From: Patescibacteria group bacterium
GTDB lineage: Bacteria; Patescibacteriota; Minisyncoccia; UBA6257; 02-FULL-45-10c
Length of the DNA: 37,582 nt
Direction of reading: 5' to 3'
Assembly (NCBI GenBank): GCA_023474975.1
Contig: JAMCXE010000037.1
Location: 1 to 37,582 of the forward strand
Shown: in pieces, positions 1 to 7,966 of the stretch
Layout: every line of letters begins with the position of its first letter
How positions within the stretch are numbered: the stretch's first letter is position 1
Position numbers and translations under genes: made by a program
The notes under the pieces: generated by a model
Database searches by the model: none
The model's input: only the letters and a program-made list of their open reading frames with translations
Told to the model about the DNA's origin: nothing

Positions 1-3000
1 AAAATAATATGTAAGAATTTTTCAAAAATATGACGCTGATTCTGAAGCGGTATTCCTATGCCATTATCTTTAACAGAGAGAATAAACTCTCCATTTTCCG
101 CTTTGGCGACTATCTCGGTTTCACCGCCTTTATCCTTGGAATATTTAATGGAATTGCTTATCAGATTGGCGATCGTTTGATAAATTTTATCTTCGTCGAT
201 GACAAGCGTATATTTGTCCGGCAAAAAATTCTTACATATTATTTTTACCCCTCTTTGATCGGCAAAAGAAGACAAGTTCTTAACGGCACGATCAATGATC
301 GGGGTTATTTCCGCTCTTGCTAAATTCAGATCGGAATAATGCCCGGAATCTATTCTGGAAATACTAAGCAAGTCATTTATCAAAGCTATCATCCTCTCGT
401 TGCTTTGATAGATCTCTTTCATTTTTACAAGTTGGTCTTCGCTTAGATTTTTCAATTTGTTCTCAAAGAGTGATTCCATCAGCCATTTTATTCCCGTAAC
501 CGGAGTTTTGAGCTGATGCGAAGCCACGGAAACAAATTCGCTCTTTGCCCTGTCCAATTCTTTAGCCACGGTAATATCCCGAAAAGTGCTTACAAAAAAC
601 TTAATTTCGTTTTTATCATCTAAAATGGGGGCAACCTTAATTTCAGCAATATAAGAATCTCCATTTTTTCTTTTATTTGTCATTTCTCCTAAATAAGACT
701 TCTTGTTCAATTTAATGGTCTTCCAAAAATCTTCATAAAACTCCTTAGACATTTGTCTTCCCCAGATCGCAGGGGTTTTACCGATAATTTCATTCAACGC
801 ATAGCCGCTCGTTTTTTCTACGGCGGAATTAGCATATAAAATTACTCCATCGGGGTCTGTAATGATGATATTATCAGCCGCATTGTCTACGGCTAATTTA
901 AATTTATTCAAATCGATATTTTTCATCTCCAACTCTTCGTCCTTTTTAACTATTTCGGTAATATCGGAAAGTATTATTAAAGAAGCCGCGCTACCTCCGT
1001 ATGTTATATTCGATCCTCTGACCAAGACCGTTAATCTTTTTCCCGATTTATTGACAACCACAATTTCATAATCTTTAACTTTTTTTCCGGCCAATCTTCC
1101 CCTCATCTCTTCTGTGGCTAAAGATATATATTTGGGATCAATATAGTCGAAAATAAACGATCCTATTATTTTTTTATGCGGATATCCCAAAAAATTTTCG
1201 GCGGTTTGACTCAACCATAAAATCTTGCCATTTTCATCATAAACCAGGACGTATTCCGTAGGGGGTAAATTAGAGATCAAATTCCTATACCTTTCTTCGC
1301 TTTCTTTTAATTTATATTCTGCTATTTTTTCTTTAAAGATGTTCCTGAATATTCCCTGCAGGTAAGGTTTGCCGTTTATGCGGATAACCGAAGCATTTAT
1401 TGAAACGGGGACTCTTTTACCGCCCCTTACCAAAACCTCAGACGATAAATTCTCTCTCTTACCGGACAGCTGCTCCCTAAAAACCTTCATCGCCTCATCC
1501 AGCAGATCTTTCGGATGAATGTCGCCCACCCTCATAGCGCGGATCTCTTCTCGAGGCCGACCCAAAAGTTTTTCTGCGGATCTATTGCAATCAACTATGC
1601 TTTTAGTAACCGGATCGGCGATAAAAATAGCATCGGCCGATCCTTCAAATAATTCACGATAATTGCGTTCGCTTTGTTTTAATGCTGCCTGATCCCTTAA
1701 TTTTTCTTCTCTTATTCTTATAGACCTTATGCCGTAAGAAAGATCATCGGCAAGCTGCTTCAATAATTTTATTTCAGTACCTTCAAATGTATACGGCTCC
1801 GTCGCATAGATATTAATAGCGCCGATAAGGCCGTTCACGTATAACGGCAAGCTTATGCTTGAAGCGTAGCCGCGTTTAATAGCAGCCGCTCTCCACGGTT
1901 TGAATTTTGGATCATGCAAAATATCGCTGCAAACAACTGCCTTGCCGGTTCTGATCGCCGTTCCGGTTGGTCCCCTGCCATGACTATTATCAGCCCAGCT
2001 GATCTTCAAATTTTTAAGATAGCCCTTTTCAAATCCCGCCCCCGCCACCACCTCAACGCTTTTATTTTTATCGTTTCTGGCATAACCGATCCAGGCCATT
2101 TTATATCCGAAATCAACGATATTTTTACAGATATTTTCCAAAAGTTTTTTTTCATCGGTGATATAGACCAATGCCTCATTGCATTTGCCGATCACTTCGA
2201 TCGTACGAAGAGTTCTTTGTAGTTTTAATTGAATTAGTTTGATATCCGATATATCCGAAGATATTACCATTACCAAGTCCGATCCATCACTATGGATCGG
2301 AGTTAAAACTATTTTATAATAGCTCTGTTTTTTACCTATACGCACCTCCCCCTCAAGCAATTTTTCTTTTTTATTTCTAAGCACATCCTTCAAATCTCTG
2401 ATCGTAAAAGCGCTATCCTCCACTGGAATAAAATCCCAAACAGACTTACCCATCAGTCTTTCGACCGGTAAGCTAAATCTGGCAGCGCTTTTTTTATTTA
2501 AAAATACGAAATTTCCACCAGCGTCTAATATAGTGATCGATTCCGGCGATTCCTCGACCAAGGATCTATATTTCGCTTCGCTGACAGCTAATTCCGTCTC
2601 AAGTTTTCTTTTTTTTGTCACATCCCTGAAAATCAAAACAACACCGACTACTTTTCCTTGACTATTTTTTATGGGAGCGGCGCTATCTTCTATAGATAAT
2701 TTTTTACCATCCCTGCCCATCAACACCGTATGATTTCCCAACCCAACGATCTTTCCGCTTCGCATAACCTTCATTGCCGGATCAATAACTTTTTTACCGG
2801 TCTTTTCATTAAAAATATTAAAAACACGGCAAAGCGGCTGGCCGATCGCTTTCTCTTCCGGCCATTTGGTAAGATCTTGGGCTACATAATTTAAAAAGGT
2901 TATCCGTCCTTTAACATCGGTAACCATAACCGCATCGCCGATACTTTTAAGCGTTATAGAAAGTTTTTCCCGATCTTGATATAAAGCTTCTCTTGCTTTA

Positions 3001-3425
3001 TTTTGTTCGGTCACATCACTGATCATCAACAATGAACCGATGATCTTACCCCGAGAATCTTTTAAAGGCACACCATCCACAGACATAAAAGATTCTTTTC
3101 CGTATATAGATGTGAACGGAAAAACTAATTTTTTTATTTTTCTGCCTTTTAATAATTTTTTAATATTGCCTGAAATTCCGGCCATAACCACATTTGGCAT
3201 TTCCTGAATTTTCATTCCCAATGCTCTAGAAACACCTCCCTTGGGTACTCCTATTATTTTTTCTGCAAAATAAGGATTTTCGAAAACAATTACGCCATTT
3301 TTATCGATCATTAATATTCCAAGCGGAGCATTTTTAACTAAAAGACTTTCTAACTGTTCTCTTTTTATACCATCCTCAATGGCAAATAAATTTTTAATAT
3401 TCAGGGGTTTTGATTTTTTATCCAT
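1..3425 (-). CDS. Multi-PAS/GAF sensor histidine kinase, cut by the left edge
   Basis: This soluble-looking sensor kinase has no stop codon before the left edge, so about 1,141 residues are visible and the C-terminus is missing. The frame is open throughout from the ATG at 3425. By residue I see PAS-like modules at about 24-140, 146-262 and 279-395, a GAF domain at about 409-559 (WADNSHGRGPTGTAI), further PAS modules at about 579-700, 709-822 and 829-952, then HisKA with the phospho-acceptor His970 in SHQLKTP, and an ATPase domain with the N box (NLISNSIKYS) and G1 box (DNGIGIP). No membrane segment is evident, so it probably senses cytoplasmic signals. It starts 23 bases after the stop of the kinase upstream, and the two share a closely similar PAS-HisKA-ATPase half, which indicates tandem duplication. 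No response regulator is visible. The last few residues (FLHII instead of the expected FFRA-type F box) come from a suspect terminal inverted repeat. Confidence 0.9.
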   Translation of the reverse strand, partial: MDKKSKPLNIKNLFAIEDGIKREQLESLLVKNAPLGILMIDKNGVIVFENPYFAEKIIGVPKGGVSRALGMKIQEMPNVVMAGISGNIKKLLKGRKIKKLVFPFTSIYGKESFMSVDGVPLKDSRGKIIGSLLMISDVTEQNKAREALYQDREKLSITLKSIGDAVMVTDVKGRITFLNYVAQDLTKWPEEKAIGQPLCRVFNIFNEKTGKKVIDPAMKVMRSGKIVGLGNHTVLMGRDGKKLSIEDSAAPIKNSQGKVVGVVLIFRDVTKKRKLETELAVSEAKYRSLVEESPESITILDAGGNFVFLNKKSAARFSLPVERLMGKSVWDFIPVEDSAFTIRDLKDVLRNKKEKLLEGEVRIGKKQSYYKIVLTPIHSDGSDLVMVISSDISDIKLIQLKLQRTLRTIEVIGKCNEALVYITDEKKLLENICKNIVDFGYKMAWIGYARNDKNKSVEVVAGAGFEKGYLKNLKISWADNSHGRGPTGTAIRTGKAVVCSDILHDPKFKPWRAAAIKRGYASSISLPLYVNGLIGAINIYATEPYTFEGTEIKLLKQLADDLSYGIRSIRIREEKLRDQAALKQSERNYRELFEGSADAIFIADPVTKSIVDCNRSAEKLLGRPREEIRAMRVGDIHPKDLLDEAMKVFREQLSGKRENLSSEVLVRGGKRVPVSINASVIRINGKPYLQGIFRNIFKEKIAEYKLKESEERYRNLISNLPPTEYVLVYDENGKILWLSQTAENFLGYPHKKIIGSFIFDYIDPKYISLATEEMRGRLAGKKVKDYEIVVVNKSGKRLTVLVRGSNITYGGSAASLIILSDITEIVKKDEELEMKNIDLNKFKLAVDNAADNIIITDPDGVILYANSAVEKTSGYALNEIIGKTPAIWGRQMSKEFYEDFWKTIKLNKKSYLGEMTNKRKNGDSYIAEIKVAPILDDKNEIKFFVSTFRDITVAKELDRAKSEFVSVASHQLKTPVTGIKWLMESLFENKLKNLSEDQLVKMKEIYQSNERMIALINDLLSISRIDSGHYSDLNLARAEITPIIDRAVKNLSSFADQRGVKIICKNFLPDKYTLVIDEDKIYQTIANLISNSIKYSKDKGGETEIVAKAENGEFILSVKDNGIGIPLQNQRHIFEKFLHII

Positions 3426-3448
3426 TATTTTTTTATTTAACATATTAA

Positions 3449-6115
3449 TTACATGGCATTATTTTGCGGTTCGGTTTCTGCAGATTTTTTTATCGGCTCA
3501 TATTTTTCTTTTAAAGTGAAATGAAAGGTCGTCCCCTTGTTCTCTTCGGACTCGAACCAAACTCTGCCGCCGTGAGCATTGATATATTCCTTAACGATAG
3601 GCAATCCCAAACCCGTACCCTCAGTCTGCGACAATATTGCGTTATCCGCCCTGAAAAATCTTTCAAATATCCTGTGTTGGGCGCTCATCGGAATGCCAAT
3701 GCCGTCATCCTTCACCGAAAAGACGAATTCTCCGTTCTTTGACTCCGCGGTCACCAACACGACTCCGCCCTCAGGCTTTGAATATTTTATCGCGTTGCTG
3801 ATCAGATTATTTATAGACTGAATGATCTTTTCTTTATCCAGCATTATTTTATATCCGGCGGGCAGATCTATTTTAAGCTGAAGGTCTACCTTCTTTATCT
3901 TAGCTAACGGCTCAAGCGCTTTTAGCGTTGTTTTGATAAAATCAACAACGTCCACTTCCGACAAGGTAACACCCGAAGTTTTACCGCTTTCGATCCTAGA
4001 CAGAGTAAGAAGATCATTTATTATAGCCAGTGTTCTTTCGTTGCCGTCATAAACCTCACTAAGCATATCCAGCTGTTTCTTAGTCAAATTATTATCTTTG
4101 TTCCTTAGAAGGATCTCGACAAGCCACTTAACAGCGGTCAAAGGAGTCCTTAACTGATGGGACGTGACGGAAACGAATTCGCTTTTAGCCCTGTCCACTT
4201 CTTTTATCCTGGTAATATCCCTTTCCACGCCGACAAAAAAGACGACGTTGCCATTATGATCGAGTATCGGCCCAACTTTTATTTCGGCGATATATGTTTC
4301 GCCATTTTTACGTTTATTGTTTATATCTCCTATAAATGCCTTCTTATCGTCCTTTATGACCTTCCAAAAATTGACATAAAATTCCTTAGGCATCTGATTT
4401 CCCCATAAAGAAGGTCTGTTGCCGATTATTTCTTCTTGGCTATATCCCGTTATCATACTAGCCGCTTTATTGGCATACAAAACAACCCCATCCGGATCAG
4501 TGATAATAATATTATCGGACACGTTGTCGACGGCGAGCTTGAATTTGTTCAGATCTTGCACTGTTGATTCGACTTTCTTTTTCTCTTTTTCTATATCACC
4601 CAAAACGTTCATAAGAGCGACCTGGGATCTTTCCAAAGAAAAATTGGTCTCCTTAATATATTCTTCATATTTTTTCTTTTCAGAAATATTCCGGATAGTT
4701 AATAAAATAAAGGTAGTAGTAGTAGTAGTAGTAATTCGCGACATACTTATGGCCGTCCAAAATTCAGCCCCATCCATCTTCTTACACAAAAATTCAAACT
4801 CTTCCTCGCCTTTTTCTATAGCTAAACGAATGTGCTCCATAATTTTTTCGACTGAAAGCGATCCGTCGGGCTGACGTTCAGAACAATAATCAAACGGCGG
4901 GCGCGACATAAAATCTTTTTCGGAAGCATAACCAAACATTTTAACGATCGCCGAATTTACCGATATGAATTTGCCATCAAGAGACAGGATGGCCATTGCT
5001 TCTTTGGACTTATTAAAAAGCGAACTGTAATGCTCTTCGCTGTCTTTTAATTTTACCGTCATACTATCGGCTAATTCACGGGCGCGCGTATACGAATTTG
5101 CCAAAAAATACAAAATTAAAAATACCAAAAAACTTATAACGCTACCGATCGCCAAAATAAAAAGCGGCTCATATTCCTGCGAAGAAGAAATGAATCCATC
5201 GGGTTTACCGACAACCAACGAAAAATCATGTCCGCCCAAAACCAGCGGCAAAACAACGGTAAGCGAAGGATCGATAGAATAATTACGGCTCTGATCATTA
5301 AAATCATATAGCAAGGTACTGCTGGCTACGATCTTTCCATCATATATCTCAGCATCAATATCGGATGAACTTAGATCGGAAATGCTCTTGCGGAAGCTCT
5401 CAAAGAAACCATCTTTCAAAAAGATCATTCCAACAAAGCCATAAATATCAGAACGTTTTTCAAGCGGAGTGGAGGAAGCAACAATGTTTTTGTTATAAAC
5501 CGGCGCATAACCGACGAAACCGGGGACCTTGGGGTTAACAATTAGCAGCTCATCAGATAAAGAAAATTCCCCGGACTTTATGGCGTTGTTTATGACCGCA
5601 GCGCGGATAGGCTCGCTTAATACATCCAAACCAAACGCAGCGCTGCCTATAGTAGCGGGCTCATAGTAAACAATGGGCGCAATATGATCATTCTGCGTTT
5701 GCGGGAAAATTTTTAAATTTGTTCTGCCGAGATAGTTTTGAGAGTCGATCTCTTTCTCCAGATCCGCTTTTTGGCCCTGCTTCACATACCTGATAAAATT
5801 TATAGCATAAAGACCCGGCACATTTTTCTGAATTCCGCTATAAGCATAAAAAATGGAAAATTCTTTGGCGCTTACGTAATTACTCGAGTAGAACAAAGCG
5901 GCAAGCGCACTTACCTCTTCCGATTCCAATGTTTTAAAATTATCGGCAATGGCTTGTTGCACTAGCGCCGCCCTATTTTTTAGATCAGATTTACCAGCGG
6001 CTACCAAGCGATCGCTGACCACCCAGCTAATAACCGAAACGCCGATCATTAAAACAGCCAAAACTACCCAGGCTAATTTTTTCCTACCCGCTACATCTCC
6101 CTTTTGGTCGTCCAT
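3449..6115 (-). CDS. CHASE-PAS-PAS membrane histidine kinase
   Basis: Complete 888-residue membrane sensor kinase. A membrane helix at about 15-36 and a second at about 318-341 bracket an extracytoplasmic CHASE-type sensor domain (about 75-265). Two PAS modules follow (about 357-480 and 518-635), then HisKA with His653 in SHQLRTP and an ATPase domain with the N box (NLISNAIKYS), G1 (DDGIGIP), F box (IFERFFRAD) and G2 (GTGLGLPIV). The enzyme should autophosphorylate on His653 and pass phosphate to a response regulator, but none is encoded here. It begins 18 bases after mnmA and is followed after 23 bases by a second, related kinase, so the three are probably co-transcribed. A run of seven threonines (462-468) from a GTA repeat lies in the first PAS module. 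The CHASE ligand cannot be told from sequence. Confidence 0.93.
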   Translation of the reverse strand: MDDQKGDVAGRKKLAWVVLAVLMIGVSVISWVVSDRLVAAGKSDLKNRAALVQQAIADNFKTLESEEVSALAALFYSSNYVSAKEFSIFYAYSGIQKNVPGLYAINFIRYVKQGQKADLEKEIDSQNYLGRTNLKIFPQTQNDHIAPIVYYEPATIGSAAFGLDVLSEPIRAAVINNAIKSGEFSLSDELLIVNPKVPGFVGYAPVYNKNIVASSTPLEKRSDIYGFVGMIFLKDGFFESFRKSISDLSSSDIDAEIYDGKIVASSTLLYDFNDQSRNYSIDPSLTVVLPLVLGGHDFSLVVGKPDGFISSSQEYEPLFILAIGSVISFLVFLILYFLANSYTRARELADSMTVKLKDSEEHYSSLFNKSKEAMAILSLDGKFISVNSAIVKMFGYASEKDFMSRPPFDYCSERQPDGSLSVEKIMEHIRLAIEKGEEEFEFLCKKMDGAEFWTAISMSRITTTTTTTFILLTIRNISEKKKYEEYIKETNFSLERSQVALMNVLGDIEKEKKKVESTVQDLNKFKLAVDNVSDNIIITDPDGVVLYANKAASMITGYSQEEIIGNRPSLWGNQMPKEFYVNFWKVIKDDKKAFIGDINNKRKNGETYIAEIKVGPILDHNGNVVFFVGVERDITRIKEVDRAKSEFVSVTSHQLRTPLTAVKWLVEILLRNKDNNLTKKQLDMLSEVYDGNERTLAIINDLLTLSRIESGKTSGVTLSEVDVVDFIKTTLKALEPLAKIKKVDLQLKIDLPAGYKIMLDKEKIIQSINNLISNAIKYSKPEGGVVLVTAESKNGEFVFSVKDDGIGIPMSAQHRIFERFFRADNAILSQTEGTGLGLPIVKEYINAHGGRVWFESEENKGTTFHFTLKEKYEPIKKSAETEPQNNAM
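4713..4733. repeat. (GTA)7 trinucleotide repeat inside the CHASE-kinase gene
   Basis: Seven perfect GTA units on the plus strand, read as threonine codons on the coding strand (Thr462-468 of the kinase). The tract sits near the end of the first PAS module, in a segment that should form a beta strand. Changes in unit number would keep the reading frame and only alter the length of the threonine run. Confidence 0.95.
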
Positions 6116-6133
6116 AGATTAATTATAGCAAAA

Positions 6134-7426
6134 TTAAACAGACACTATAATTCCACCGCCGAGCATTTCCGGTCTATTATTTTTTTTAGCCGGAAGATAT
6201 ATAACCGCGGACTGGCCTATCGCCACAAATCTTTGCGGATCATCGAATACCAACTGATATTCATTTTTTTTATGCTTATTTAAAAATAACTTGGCTTTAA
6301 AAAGAGGCTGACGATATCTTACGCGCGCAAGAACAGAAAGACCGGCCGCCAGATCCTTATTTTTTATTTCCGGATCTATTATGTTGACATCCGCAAGCTT
6401 AATTTCTTTTTTGAACAGTGCGGGATTGTTTTCTCCTTGAGCCACTATAATGATATTTGTTTTTAAAATTTTGTCTGCCACATAATATGGCTCGCTGTCG
6501 GGAGTTTTTGCCGCTTTGTCCAAATGCAAGCCATGCCGCTGACCTATGGTGTAATAAAAAACGCCTTCGTGCCTTCCCAAAACATTTCCATCCATATCGA
6601 CGATATTCCCCTTTTTGGGTTTTATATATTTTTTTAAAAAATCTTCCAGCCCCACTTTTCCCAAAAAACAGATTCCCTGCGAATCTTTTTTGGCGGCATT
6701 TAGTAATCCAAATTTTTGAGCCAACTTTCTAACCTCTGGCTTTTCCAGATCCCCAAGCGGAAAAAGACAATGTTTTAACTGCGCCTGAGTTAATGTCCAG
6801 AGAAAATAAGATTGATCCTTGTTTTTGTCTTTTGCAACTAATAAAGAAAAAGATGGTGCGAGTTTTTCGGTATGTTTCGTGCGGCAATTTCGGAGCCCCG
6901 AAATGCTCGGTTTTCGCGAAGCGAAAATTTCGGGGCGAGACTTAGGAGCCGTTTGCCGCTGGAGCAAACGGACTCCGGTGCCGTCAGAAATATACCGAGA
7001 AACGAGCCCAACATAATGGCCCGTCGCCACATAGTCCGTACCCATCTCCAAAGCTTTTTCTAAAAATAAACCGAATTTTATTTCCTGATTACACATCACG
7101 TCGGGATTGGGAGTAATTCCCTTTTTGTAGCCGTCTATCATATATTGCATTACGCGCTTTTTATATTCTTTTTCAAAATCAAAAACATAAAAAGGAATAC
7201 CCAAAACCTCCGCTGCTCTCCGGGCATCTTCCAGGTCCCTATCTGCGCAACCATCCAAATTAAAACATTTTAAATGAACACCCACGACCTCATAGCCCCT
7301 AAACCCCTTCGGGGTCGGGCGACCAAATAATTTTTTAAAATTATTTGGTTTAGCCTGTTTCAATAGACCGGCGGCAACGGAAGAATCTACGCCTCCGGAC
7401 ATACCGACAAAAACTTTCTTTTTCAT
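6134..7426 (-). CDS. mnmA: tRNA-specific 2-thiouridylase MnmA with two palindromic insertions
   Basis: MnmA activates U34 of Lys, Glu and Gln tRNAs with ATP and installs 2-thiouridine using sulfur relayed from a cysteine desulfurase. The N-terminal PP-loop SGGVDSS, the first active-site Cys in PDVMCNQEIKFG, the second in GICFLGK, and KDQSYFLW and IGQRHGL are all present. I chose the ATG at 7426; a TTG at 7444 would add six residues but lies in the -10 region. The 430-residue product exceeds the usual 360-370. The excess is two in-frame insertions, residues 25-43 and about 142-188, both matching palindromic DNA; removing them leaves about 364 residues. Both insertions fall outside the catalytic motifs, so the enzyme may still work. 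The gene probably starts the transcript that includes the two kinases. Both tRNAs in this window, Lys(UUU) and Glu(CUC), belong to substrate isoacceptor families; only the former has U34. Confidence 0.95.
   Translation of the reverse strand: MKKKVFVGMSGGVDSSVAAGLLKQAKPNNFKKLFGRPTPKGFRGYEVVGVHLKCFNLDGCADRDLEDARRAAEVLGIPFYVFDFEKEYKKRVMQYMIDGYKKGITPNPDVMCNQEIKFGLFLEKALEMGTDYVATGHYVGLVSRYISDGTGVRLLQRQTAPKSRPEIFASRKPSISGLRNCRTKHTEKLAPSFSLLVAKDKNKDQSYFLWTLTQAQLKHCLFPLGDLEKPEVRKLAQKFGLLNAAKKDSQGICFLGKVGLEDFLKKYIKPKKGNIVDMDGNVLGRHEGVFYYTIGQRHGLHLDKAAKTPDSEPYYVADKILKTNIIIVAQGENNPALFKKEIKLADVNIIDPEIKNKDLAAGLSVLARVRYRQPLFKAKLFLNKHKKNEYQLVFDDPQRFVAIGQSAVIYLPAKKNNRPEMLGGGIIVSV
6863..7002. repeat. Nested palindromic element inserted in frame in mnmA
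   Basis: The arms at 6863-6878 and 6987-7002 match at 14 of 16 positions and enclose two more hairpins. One has 10-bp arms (6895-6904 with 6927-6936) around an inner TTTTCGC/GCGAAAA hairpin (6911-6927). The other has 12-bp arms with one bulge (6945-6956 with 6964-6976). The whole unit folds as an outer stem with two branches and encodes about 47 extra residues between GHYVGLV and the conserved KDQSYFL segment of MnmA. The architecture resembles the palindromic elements of Rickettsia that invade coding genes; that comparison is by analogy only. Confidence 0.85.
7299..7353. repeat. Short palindromic element inserted in frame in mnmA
   Basis: The outer arms ctaaacc (7299-7305) and ggtttag (7347-7353) enclose an acccc/ggggt hairpin (7303-7315) and a 12-bp AT-rich hairpin (7323-7334 with 7337-7348). 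The element coincides with MnmA residues 25-43, which sit between the PP-loop helix (AAGLLKQ) and the next conserved strand (GYEVVGVHL), where ordinary MnmA proteins have no extra residues. Its 57-base span keeps the frame. Confidence 0.8.
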
Positions 7427-7432
7427 AAAAGT

Positions 7433-7461
7433 AAAATACAACAAATAATTAAAATTAACAA
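7433..7461 (-). promoter_or_regulatory. Predicted mnmA promoter, leaderless type
   Basis: On the minus strand, TTGTTA (7456-7461) and TATTTT (7433-7438) are 17 bases apart. The -10 box ends six bases before the ATG at 7426, so transcription should begin at or next to the A of the start codon, and no Shine-Dalgarno sequence is possible. Predicted by eye only. Confidence 0.5.
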
Positions 7462-7463
7462 AT

Positions 7464-7498
7464 AAAAAGCCCTCCTTTACAAAAGAGGGCTGTTTTTT
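7464..7498. terminator. Bidirectional hairpin terminator after the Cys-rich gene
   Basis: Arms agccctc (7468-7474) and gagggct (7485-7491) are flanked by T-rich runs on both strands. On the minus strand it abuts the stop of the Cys-rich gene and separates it from mnmA. Confidence 0.75.
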
Positions 7499-7833
7499 TA
7501 ACCATTAGGAAATAGTTCGAGGCCTATATGCTTTAAATATACTTCTTTATTTCTGCTGATAAGCAATTCCAAACCTAAATATTTCAGGTTTAAAATAACT
7601 TTTTCCATTTCTTTCTCGATAGCATCGAGCATCACAGATATCTTAGCAGAATCCTTACGGCACCGATCCTTTAAGATACATTCATCGCAGCTAACGCCGG
7701 CCAAACGCAGCTCGCATCCTTCGACGTTATCGCATTGCTTTATAAGCAAAAGATCGTATTTTGCCTTAAGCATCCTAAGCTCTTCCTTTCTTGTTAAAAT
7801 AATATCTTCAAGCCTGCCAAATCTCAGGTGCAT
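7498..7833 (-). CDS. Small Cys-rich, helical protein of unknown function
   Basis: I do not recognise this 111-residue protein. The ATG at 7833 is chosen because a strong GGAGG (7839-7843) lies five bases upstream; an upstream TTG would place that motif inside the gene. The N- and C-terminal parts look like charged amphipathic helices, possibly a coiled coil (KEELRMLKAKYDLLL; DAIEKEMEKVILNLKYLG). Between them is a cluster of five cysteines with spacing C-x5-C-x8-C-x2-C-x4-C (GVSCDECILKDRC at its end), which suggests a bound zinc ion or an iron-sulfur cluster. It is transcribed alone, divergently from efp, and ends in a hairpin terminator. Confidence 0.65.
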   Translation of the reverse strand: MHLRFGRLEDIILTRKEELRMLKAKYDLLLIKQCDNVEGCELRLAGVSCDECILKDRCRKDSAKISVMLDAIEKEMEKVILNLKYLGLELLISRNKEVYLKHIGLELFPNG

Positions 7834-7908
7834 ATTTTCCTCCAAGATCAATTTTTTAATGAACCGATTTTTAGTAAAGCAGAAACAGACCCATAAATCA
7901 ATCCCGCC

Positions 7909-7937
7909 TTGAAAAAATATTTTTTTTGGAATAAAAT
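7909..7937 (+). promoter_or_regulatory. Predicted efp promoter
   Basis: TTGAAA (7909-7914), a 17-base spacer and TAAAAT (7932-7937) lie about 30 bases upstream of the efp start. The expected leader is about 23 bases, without an obvious Shine-Dalgarno motif. Confidence 0.5.
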
Positions 7938-7966
7938 CAAAAGACTATAAACTAATAAATAAAAAA

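Noticed and set aside
1914..2222. A plus-strand open frame of 102 codons
   Set aside because: It lies antisense to the continuous GAF/PAS-coding minus frame of the truncated kinase, which has clear domain motifs; no promoter or ribosome site supports it.
6838..7063. Extra short frames on both strands inside mnmA
   Set aside because: They arise because the palindromic insertion lacks stops in several frames. The MnmA frame is continuous through the insertion and carries the catalytic motifs on both sides.
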